Below are positions 11,164-17,410 of a stretch of DNA of 64,000 nucleotides, one piece after another (the stretch's first letter is position 1; every line of letters begins with the position of its first letter). Source of the stretch: Gloeothece verrucosa PCC 7822 (GTDB lineage: Bacteria; Cyanobacteriota; Cyanobacteriia; Cyanobacteriales; Microcystaceae). The DNA lies in the NCBI RefSeq assembly GCF_000147335.1, contig NC_014501.1, positions 682,001 to 746,000 on the forward strand, in the 5' to 3' direction. Below the pieces are notes generated by a model. That model worked only from the letters and a program-made list of their open reading frames with translations, did not search any database and was not told the origin of the DNA. Both the position numbers and the translations under genes were made by a program.

Positions 11164-11198
11164 GTTCTATTAGGAACAGCAGAAGCGAACACCTGCTG
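11164..11198 (-). promoter_or_regulatory. Conserved double stem-loop leader upstream of array copy 4
   Basis: On the minus strand CAGCAGG-TGTTCGCT-TCTGCTG forms a 7-bp stem with one wobble pair, immediately followed by GTTC-CTAATA-GAAC. The element ends about 20 bases before the ATG, and an AAGGAAA ribosome site follows it. The same structure recurs before copies 3 and 2, so it is probably a 5'-UTR element. Confidence 0.55.
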
Positions 11199-11283
11199 CC
11201 TTATTATTAGACATCTCCAAAAATCAAAGATCGACTTTCCTCCTCCTTTATCTGGACTAATAATTTAGATGCGTAACAGCTTA

Positions 11284-11691
11284 TTATCCACCTTGTGAGT
11301 CTGCCTGTGCCGCAACGATGGTAACATTAGGTGATCCTACTGGAGAATTAGCTTGAATGGTAAAACAAGGATATGCATGATAAGGATAATTTTTCAGAAC
11401 AGACTGATTAGGCTGAAGACTTATCGTCTCTTGTACACCACTAACCCCAACTGTAATCTTTACTGGCCGCTCGAAATCGTTATTTGCGATAACAACTAAC
11501 AAATCTTGTGCAGTTTCAACTCTCACTGCCCGTACCCTTGTGTCGGTGAGTTCAATGATGCAGGGATTAGTGCTTGTCGCCTGGCAGACCTGGCAGATAT
11601 CTTGAGCATGGGCAGGTAATGCTTGGAAGCCACAAGCAACCACAATAGCGAAAGTAAATGCGAGTAGACCTTTAATTACACGCTTCATCAT
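11284..11691 (-). CDS. Small secreted protein, array copy 3 (extra cysteines)
   Basis: This 135-aa paralogue has the same signal peptide and mature domain as its neighbours. It has an additional Cys-rich insertion at the mature N-terminus (DICQVCQATSTNPCII) and a further Cys in AYPCFTIQ, giving four cysteines where copy 2 has two. Possible extra disulfides would fit a secreted protein. The motif NQSVLKNYPY replaces the usual Trp with Leu. It is preceded by the stem-loop leader at 11709-11743. Confidence 0.78.
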   Translation of the reverse strand: MMKRVIKGLLAFTFAIVVACGFQALPAHAQDICQVCQATSTNPCIIELTDTRVRAVRVETAQDLLVVIANNDFERPVKITVGVSGVQETISLQPNQSVLKNYPYHAYPCFTIQANSPVGSPNVTIVAAQADSQGG

Positions 11692-11708
11692 TTTTTTCCT
11701 TTCTTATT

Positions 11709-11743
11709 GTTCTATTAGGGACAGCAGGAGCGAACACCTGTCG
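11709..11743 (-). promoter_or_regulatory. Conserved stem-loop leader upstream of array copy 3
   Basis: This is the second copy of the leader structure. On the minus strand GACAGG-TGTTCGCT-CCTGCTGTC can pair with a bulge, and GTCC-CTAATA-GAAC follows. The loop TGTTCGCT is identical in all three copies while the stem varies, as expected for a retained RNA shape. Confidence 0.5.
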
Positions 11744-11889
11744 CCTCATTATTAGACATCTCCAAAAATCAAAGATCGACCCTTAATATATATGGATTTT
11801 GTCATCATTTTTAGAGATATCTATTGTTGACATCATCAATACAAAGAGGTCATATTTTAGATGTCAACTTATTTGGGTAACTTACCCGA

Positions 11890-12291
11890 TTATGAATCAG
11901 CTTGTGATTCTGCCTGTGTCGCTACGACGGTGGCATTAGGCGTTCCTATTGGAGAATTAGCTCGGAGGGTAAAACCATTATATTTCTGAAAAGGATAACT
12001 TTTCCAAACAGACTGATTAGGCTGAAGATTTCTTGTATCTTGAGGTACACCCCCAACCCCAACTGTAATATCTGTTGGCTTACTGAAATCGTTATTTGTG
12101 AAAACAAGTAACAATTCTAGCCCAGGCGTAATTCTCATTACCTGACTCCTCGAGTTGGTTAAGTGAATTGTACAGGAATTGGTACTTGTCACTTGGCAAG
12201 GGATTTGGGCATGGGCAGGTAATGTTTGGAAGCCACAAGCAACCACAATAGCGAAAGTAAATGCGAGGAGACCTTTAATTACAAGCTTCAT
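11890..12291 (-). CDS. Small secreted protein, array copy 2
   Basis: This 133-aa protein has signal peptide FAIVVACGFQTLPAHA-Q and mature Cys pair IPCQVTSTNSCTI. The strands LLLVFTNNDF and ITVGVGGVPQ come before NQSVWKSYPF, and the end is ATQAESQ. It is close to copy 3 in both coding and upstream sequence, which points to recent tandem duplication. It starts 55 bases from its leader hairpin (12312-12346 minus). Function is unknown and export is predicted. Confidence 0.78.
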   Translation of the reverse strand: MKLVIKGLLAFTFAIVVACGFQTLPAHAQIPCQVTSTNSCTIHLTNSRSQVMRITPGLELLLVFTNNDFSKPTDITVGVGGVPQDTRNLQPNQSVWKSYPFQKYNGFTLRANSPIGTPNATVVATQAESQADS

Positions 12292-12311
12292 AGTTTTTTT
12301 TCTTTCTTATT

Positions 12312-12346
12312 GTTCTATTAGGAACAGCAGGAGCGAACACCTGCTG
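12312..12346 (-). promoter_or_regulatory. Conserved stem-loop leader upstream of array copy 2
   Basis: CAGCAGG-TGTTCGCT-CCTGCTG forms a perfect 7-bp stem on the minus strand, followed by GTTC-CTAATA-GAAC. It is the best-formed of the three copies and ends about 20 bases before the ATG of copy 2. Confidence 0.55.
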
Positions 12347-12419
12347 CCTTATTATTGTTGATATCGTTAATACAAAGAATTATGTATTCGATGTGAGCCT
12401 ATCTGGGTAACTTGCTTCC

Positions 12420-12830
12420 TTATGTTTGCTGCGAATCTGCCTGTACGAAGACCACAGTTGCATCAGTAGCCCCATTGGCAGTGGTAGCCTTTACAGAAAC
12501 TCTATTAAAGCTATTAAACCGGTATTCTTTCCAAACAGACTGACCAGGTTGAAGGTTGACTTGCGATTGTTCTGATGTCCCCGTTTTCAAAGAAATACTC
12601 GTTGGACTTTCATAACTGTTGTTAGTGTAGACAGCTAACAAGACTTGACCCGTCGAAATTCGAACACCTTGTTCTTTAGTATTCGTCAAATTAACGATGC
12701 AGGGGTTGATGCTTGACACGGTATCGCAAACCGATTGAACCGTTTGGGCATGGGCAGGTAATGCCTGGAAGCCACAAGCAACCACGATAGCGAAAGTCAA
12801 TGCGAGTAGACCTTGAATGACACGTTTCAT
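12420..12830 (-). CDS. Small secreted protein, array copy 1 (promoter-proximal)
   Basis: The start is placed at the ATG at 12830, which gives 136 aa beginning MKRVIQG. It is preceded by AAAGGAAAAAAC and aligns with all the paralogues. A further upstream ATG would prepend 19 unrelated residues to the signal peptide. The mature domain carries two cysteines (VCDTVSSINPCIV), LLAVYTNNSYESP and GQSVWKEYRFNSF. Its upstream region differs from copies 2-4. Instead it resembles the DNA upstream of the cyclase gene, and the TPR remnant lies just behind it. Confidence 0.78.
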   Translation of the reverse strand: MKRVIQGLLALTFAIVVACGFQALPAHAQTVQSVCDTVSSINPCIVNLTNTKEQGVRISTGQVLLAVYTNNSYESPTSISLKTGTSEQSQVNLQPGQSVWKEYRFNSFNRVSVKATTANGATDATVVFVQADSQQT

Positions 12831-12961
12831 TGTTTTTTCCTTTGTTACAAGACTATATTTGAATTGAGTGGTTTTTTCTTCCCACACCTGTTAGACGTTT
12901 ACCCCCTCCCATTTGGGAATTTTTCGAATTACGGGCAAATTTTCTGCCAAAAAATCTCTCC

Positions 12962-13157
12962 TCATCCCCTAAAACCTTTTCCCTTATTACCTTTCAGCCT
13001 CCGCAAAATCTTCTCAACTTCTCCACGAGCCGGATACAACAATTGCTCACTCAAAGCACTTTGAGTTACCTCTATCGCTCCCAAATAATCCCAAAAGCCA
13101 ACTAAAGCTCTCCCTAACCCATAATCAGCCGCAGCCGGATTAAACCCTCTTAATTTC
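12962..13157 (-). pseudogene. Decayed duplicate of the 3' end of the TPR gene
   Basis: The last 63 or so codons of the TPR gene (14639-16210) recur here, in frame and ending in the same LKGNKGKGFRG plus stop. Shared blocks include NPAAADY, LGRAL, QLLYPARGEVEK and RLKGNKGKG. An in-frame TAG ends the similarity on the 5' side and there is no start. The match also runs downstream of the stop (about 12890-12961 against 14556-14638). The duplicated block therefore spans the end of the TPR gene and the promoter-proximal DNA of the following gene. It looks like a scar of segmental duplication. Confidence 0.8.
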
Positions 13158-13178
13158 TAGTTTTTTTATAAAGCATAA

Positions 13179-13367
13179 GGTGGGTTAACACTTCTCGTAA
13201 CCCACCAAATTTAATCATAAAAAAGGCACGTTATATTTAATTAACGTACCCTACAACTTATAAGCTTTTCTTATCACCACAAGTACGGGAGAGCCTTTTT
13301 TTACCAGTTTTTTCAGCCATCGCTTTCCCGATAATTCAGAAGGTGCGTTACATTGCATTAACGCACC
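13179..13367. repeat. Three related dispersed palindromes in the TPR remnant-cyclase gap
   Basis: Three short hairpins of one family lie in a row: GGTGGGTTA...TAACCCACC (13179-13206), GGCACGTTA...TAACGTACC (13225-13250) and GGTGCGTTA...TAACGCACC (13342-13367). The last two are followed by CTACAA. A fourth relative is at 30132-30159. They look like REP/MITE-type cyanobacterial repeats. The rest of the roughly 250-bp gap shows no gene. Confidence 0.65.
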
Positions 13368-13407
13368 CTACAAGAGCAGCGATCACACTCAAGATTTCGG
13401 GGTAGCC

Positions 13408-14520
13408 TTAGGTATTAGGTAGCTTGTCATTCAGCTTTGTGATTGCTGTACGGTAATCACCCGGTTTATTCTCCTTTCCAGTAAATTCATCGAACTGATA
13501 GTAAAAATAGTCTTCTGGTGTCAATTCTTGCTTTAGATAAGTTTGTAATTTGTCCCATGATGTTTTTCCAGTGTACTTTGCACTGTTGTTATTAATTACG
13601 TAATGATGGACCTCCTCAATATTCTTCGCATGATTCCGTAAGACAAGAAATTCTTCATTCGGCTCTGTAATATCGTTTCCACAATAAAGTGATTCAGGCC
13701 CGTGTTGGGTAACGTGAGAAGAAAGAGTACCTGATTGCTTTTCCAGGCAATCGTAAAGCCATTGGGGAAGAATATTATGATCAGATTTATTCATAGGTTG
13801 ATCAACTACCCTATAAATAGACTTTTGCATAGAACCTGGTTTGGGTTTGGAAACTCCCACCAAAACAAGATCCCAATCCGCCAAGTATGGGGCTGAGTTG
13901 TTCCCAAGGAAAGTACATAATATTTTTCCTTTGTTGCTAAGCTCCTTAAAATCCTCCGTATCTTCCCATGAGAGTCCGCGTACGCGGTCGCCTTTGTCGC
14001 AACACAAGTATGATTTACTGTTTCCTGTTGTTTCTTTTTTTACGATTTTGTATTGGGACCAACCGTCTACTAACTCAATGAAACCATTGAGATATTTTCC
14101 TTGTGCCGGTTTCGCTAATTTTTTTTGAATAGGAACTAAGCCTGTCAAACGACGAAAATCGTCATTGTTGGAAATTAAGTTAGGATCAATGCTTTTGTCT
14201 TTTACGGTAAGAGGTTTGGATGCGAACTGACCTAAGCCGCGCGTTAATCCACCAATCGCCACTGCCCGGTAAATAAAGAACAGCTTAGGCGGTACTTTTG
14301 GTTTGTCCGTTTTATTAATGTGACTGGCACACGCCCGAAAAAGATTTTTTGCATCCGTCAATCGAAGATTGTTTCCGTTTCCGAGCGAGTCCTTCTCAAA
14401 GTTTGAAAAAGTTGGTTTGGTAACGTCTATATTGCTACCAATTAAGTGCAAATCCACAGGCGTAGGAATAGGAGCGTTAGCCTCCTGTTCGTGTTTTTGA
14501 ATCGATATTTTATAGTCCAT
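13408..14520 (-). CDS. Class II adenylate (nucleotidyl) cyclase-like protein, related to anthrax edema factor / CyaA / ExoY
   Basis: This 370-aa protein has no signal peptide and spans a full two-part class II cyclase core. IYRAV with R85 matches the CyaA R41 region. FASK102 and K109 keep the exact 17- and 7-residue spacings seen in CyaA (R41, K58, K65; K346/K353 in edema factor). LTGLVPIQKKL matches the AGYIP segment. LGNNSAPYLADWDLVL supplies the metal aspartates D215 and D217 (D188/D190 in CyaA, D491/D493 in edema factor). TQHGPE supplies H273 (H298 in CyaA). A C-terminal LQTYLKQELTPEDYFYY matches the family end. The first position of the catalytic-loop His (CyaA H63, edema factor H351) is Lys107, and the Asn after H298 has no clear match. 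No calmodulin-binding or secretion domain is attached. The gene lies downstream of the sigma-TPR pair. Confidence 0.78.
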   Translation of the reverse strand: MDYKISIQKHEQEANAPIPTPVDLHLIGSNIDVTKPTFSNFEKDSLGNGNNLRLTDAKNLFRACASHINKTDKPKVPPKLFFIYRAVAIGGLTRGLGQFASKPLTVKDKSIDPNLISNNDDFRRLTGLVPIQKKLAKPAQGKYLNGFIELVDGWSQYKIVKKETTGNSKSYLCCDKGDRVRGLSWEDTEDFKELSNKGKILCTFLGNNSAPYLADWDLVLVGVSKPKPGSMQKSIYRVVDQPMNKSDHNILPQWLYDCLEKQSGTLSSHVTQHGPESLYCGNDITEPNEEFLVLRNHAKNIEEVHHYVINNNSAKYTGKTSWDKLQTYLKQELTPEDYFYYQFDEFTGKENKPGDYRTAITKLNDKLPNT

Positions 14521-14638
14521 CTTGTGTCTTCTCCATTATTAGTTTAGTAAACTTCTTTCCACATCTTTTTGACGTTTCCCCACCCCTATTTGGTAAGTTT
14601 TCGAGTTACGGGCAAATTTTATCCTCGAAAATCTAGCA

Positions 14639-16210
14639 TCATCCCCTAAAACCTTTTCCCTTATTACCTTTTAGCCTCTGCAAAACCTTCTCAACTTCCC
14701 CACGAGCGGGGTATAATAACTGCTGACTTAAAGCGTTTTGATATGCCCCTATTACGCCCAATTTATCCCCCAACCCTAGCAATGCTCTCCCTAACCAGTA
14801 ATCAGCCGCAGCCGGGTTAAATGTCCTTAATTCCTGACATCCCTCACAAGCCGCTTCCCACCATTTTTTACTAGCCTTGGCATCCTTTAACACTTTGTAA
14901 CTCTCTCCTAACCACACGGCAGCCGCAACAGATGGCAAACAACCCCCGACGGGTAAAAGCTTCCATCCTTTCTCCAACGCTTCTACTGCTTCTTGGTGTT
15001 TTCCAGCCAAAGCCAACACCCGCCCATGACGAAACCAAGCATCAGCTAACTCAGGCTGTAATTCGGTCCCTTGTTGGGAAATTTGACAACCCCGTTCAAT
15101 CTCTTGAAAATGTTCGACTAATACCCGCCCCGCCGTCGTCCAAACACTCCAACGTTCCGGAAAGCGCCGCAACATCTCCTGCACTATGGAAGCAAGAGTT
15201 GTCTTACTCCCTTCTCCTCGTAGGAGAGGGGTAGGGGGAGAGGTCACAAAAGGTAAAATTTCACACAACCCCCGATAAATCTCATAATCATGGGGATAGA
15301 GATGATAAGCTTTTACCATCATCTGTGCCGCCTTGTAATATTCTCCTGTGTCAAACAAGCAGCGCCCATAGTAATACCAACCATAAGGATGCTGAGGGTG
15401 TTCTGCGGTAAACTCGGCTAAGACCTTCACCCCTTCTCGCCAATCTCCCCGTAAAATATGATAATAGGCTAGGAAATTATAAGCCCCAACTCCATGAGGA
15501 ACCTGTCGCAGTAGAGAGGTAATCATTTTTTTAGTCTGTTTCCCTTCTTCACCAGATACCCATCTCATCTGCAAACGCTGTTCTATTTGTCTTTGCAGTA
15601 CCCGTAAATCATCGCCAGATTTGGCTATAAGCTGACTCAACCGCACTCTAGCCGCTTGCATATCCCCCACCGCCAAGAGTGCGTCATAGCTGTTAATCAA
15701 AGCTATCATATCATCTGGATTGATAGACAAAACCTGCTCAAAAGCCCTGAGAGTCCCAAGCGGATTTTCTCGCTCCTGATGTACCTGTGCCAAAGCCAGC
15801 CAGTGAACCACTTGCTCAGGTTCTAAACTAGCGGCTAAATTAAAAGCCAGGATTGCCTTCTGACTCTCACCGGTGCAAACAGCCATCAATCCTTTGATAT
15901 GATTCTGAGTCCCTTCATTTTCAGACAACAATAAAGCTTGTTGATATGTTTCTCTTGCCTCTTTTTTGAGTCCCATTAGCTGCAAAATTTTTCCCAATTG
16001 TAGCCGCACATCGATTAATTGAGGTTGCCGCTCAATCACTTGACGATATTCTGTGATCGCTTCTGGCCAGTTGCCCATCTCGTAAAGCAAATTAGCCAGT
16101 TCTAATCTTTTTTTCCATCCTTGAGGATATTTTTGCACATATTTACTGAGAGTGATCAGTTTCTGCTGTTGTCTAGTTGGCTTTTCTGAGACAACCAACT
16201 GAGCATTCAT
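14639..16210 (-). CDS. TPR-repeat protein translationally coupled to the sigma factor
   Basis: About 520 aa of tetratricopeptide repeats, including WPEAITEYRQVIERQPQ, EARETYQQAL, TLRAFEQVLSINPDD and YYYGRCLFDTGEYYKAAQ. The start is placed at the ATG at 16210, because its ATG overlaps the sigma-factor stop as ATGA, the usual sign of translational coupling. An in-frame ATG at 16267 would add 19 residues. A repeat-derived segment (SPPTPLLRGEG) interrupts the TPR region near 15208-15244. It probably acts as a protein-interaction partner of the sigma factor, perhaps controlling it (inference). A decayed copy of its 3' end is at 12962-13157. Confidence 0.82.
   Translation of the reverse strand: MNAQLVVSEKPTRQQQKLITLSKYVQKYPQGWKKRLELANLLYEMGNWPEAITEYRQVIERQPQLIDVRLQLGKILQLMGLKKEARETYQQALLLSENEGTQNHIKGLMAVCTGESQKAILAFNLAASLEPEQVVHWLALAQVHQERENPLGTLRAFEQVLSINPDDMIALINSYDALLAVGDMQAARVRLSQLIAKSGDDLRVLQRQIEQRLQMRWVSGEEGKQTKKMITSLLRQVPHGVGAYNFLAYYHILRGDWREGVKVLAEFTAEHPQHPYGWYYYGRCLFDTGEYYKAAQMMVKAYHLYPHDYEIYRGLCEILPFVTSPPTPLLRGEGSKTTLASIVQEMLRRFPERWSVWTTAGRVLVEHFQEIERGCQISQQGTELQPELADAWFRHGRVLALAGKHQEAVEALEKGWKLLPVGGCLPSVAAAVWLGESYKVLKDAKASKKWWEAACEGCQELRTFNPAAADYWLGRALLGLGDKLGVIGAYQNALSQQLLYPARGEVEKVLQRLKGNKGKGFRG
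15208..15244. repeat. Dispersed GC-rich repeat inserted in the TPR coding sequence
   Basis: CTCCTCGTAGGAGAGGGG followed by a purine tract encodes SPPTPLLRGEG on the minus strand. That peptide is typical of cyanobacterial interspersed repeats that sit in frame inside genes. It lies between two TPR-type helices and keeps the reading frame. Confidence 0.55.
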
Positions 16211-17073
16211 CTCCAGCCCAGAGAATTGACTGAACTGTACCAAAGATGTGACAATGTTTCCAGACATAATACGGTTACTTGATAGTTAATTTCTTCTTGT
16301 TTGCTTTTTGTTGGGATGGATGATTCCCAATGAGAAATCACCGTTTCATCAGATTGAAAGGTTTCTCCTTTTGGAATATCCTTGGAGGATGGTGAAAAGG
16401 TATGTAGAGCGGTGTTATCTTCCCCGGCAAGATACTTCTTTAATTGCTTTTTTAAAATACTTCGTGCCTTTTGAATGCGTTTACGAGTGTTCTCCTCAGA
16501 GAGGGCCAGTTGTTTGGCGATATCTTGATAGGATTTCTCATAGTAACAGTGTAAAATAAAAGGATGGCGTAGTTTATCTGGTAATGATTCAATTAGGTGT
16601 CCCAGATATGTCTGCATTTCCCGATTCAAAAGATTAGATTCAGGAATGCCTACCTCAGAAACCAATGCTCGATCATCGGCAAATTTAAGATCATCAATAT
16701 TTTCAATTCCTCTGGCTTCTCGTTGGCGTTGGCGATGTATATCCATGCAGAAGTTATAAATAATTCGAGCTAACCACGCTTTCGGAGATATAATTTTATT
16801 GGCAGATTTTTCCCATTTATTCCAGGCTTTGAGCATGACTTGATTTAGGACATCTTCGGCATCATGAGAATTCCCTCCCATCCACCGTAGGCAAAGTTTG
16901 TAAAAATATTTTTGCTCTGATTCCCATAATTGCCAAAAAGCCTGATAATGATTTTGAGACACGGTTTTGAATTGGCTTGATTTTGACAATACATTGCCGA
17001 TTTCTAGATCTGATAAAGAAAACAAGGGTTCTGCTTTTGGGTAGGCTTGTATAGTTAAGTTGCTGTTGACCAT
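16207..17073 (-). CDS. RNA polymerase sigma factor, sigma-70 family, ECF-like
   Basis: This 288-aa protein has a region 2 (about 45-115) with DAEDVLNQVMLKAW and AWLARIIYNFCMDIHRQR, and a region 4 (about 165-215) with LPDKLRHPFILHCYYEKSYQDIAKQL and a SEENTRKRIQKARSIL recognition helix. Regions 1 and 3 of housekeeping sigma factors are missing, so it fits the extracytoplasmic-function class. About 65 extra residues at each end extend beyond the usual core. It is first in a leftward cluster and overlaps the TPR gene by four bases. Such a sigma factor could drive the cyclase and the secreted-protein genes, but no shared promoter motif was proven. Confidence 0.88.
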   Translation of the reverse strand: MVNSNLTIQAYPKAEPLFSLSDLEIGNVLSKSSQFKTVSQNHYQAFWQLWESEQKYFYKLCLRWMGGNSHDAEDVLNQVMLKAWNKWEKSANKIISPKAWLARIIYNFCMDIHRQRQREARGIENIDDLKFADDRALVSEVGIPESNLLNREMQTYLGHLIESLPDKLRHPFILHCYYEKSYQDIAKQLALSEENTRKRIQKARSILKKQLKKYLAGEDNTALHTFSPSSKDIPKGETFQSDETVISHWESSIPTKSKQEEINYQVTVLCLETLSHLWYSSVNSLGWR

Positions 17074-17410
17074 CTAACACCTGAAGAATAAAAGAATGTA
17101 CAAACAAAAGAAAATTTGTCGCTCTCTATAATTCCTGGCTAAAATAATATTTGAGTTCTTGAGCCAATAGTTCAGTTAAATTCAGGACTTGACATCTCAG
17201 TTAAATTCAGGTCATAAGCTGGCACGGATAACAATTGTCTATTCAGATAAGGGAACAGGTAAGGATTTCAGCTTGATTTCTGCTCCTTGATGATATAAAG
17301 CTTAAATGCGTATGAGCTTATCCAAGCTAATCAGTTAAAATAAGATATACAAAAATTCATAAATATGAGATAATTCTGACTAAGTTAGGTTTTTATCATC
17401 AAAAATACCC
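17074..17410. promoter_or_regulatory. Divergent intergenic region with 14-bp direct repeat
   Basis: This region separates the leftward sigma factor and the rightward double-AAA_35 gene. CAGTTAAATTCAGG occurs at 17173-17186 and again at 17198-17211, a 25-bp period, and a TTGACA (17189-17194) sits between them. The arrangement suggests a regulator-bound promoter. No ORF of note. Confidence 0.4.

Noticed and set aside
10316-12830. Array of secreted proteins as lipoproteins (ACGF lipobox)
   Set aside because: The Cys is absent in copy 5, and a strong AxA signal-peptidase site follows in all copies.
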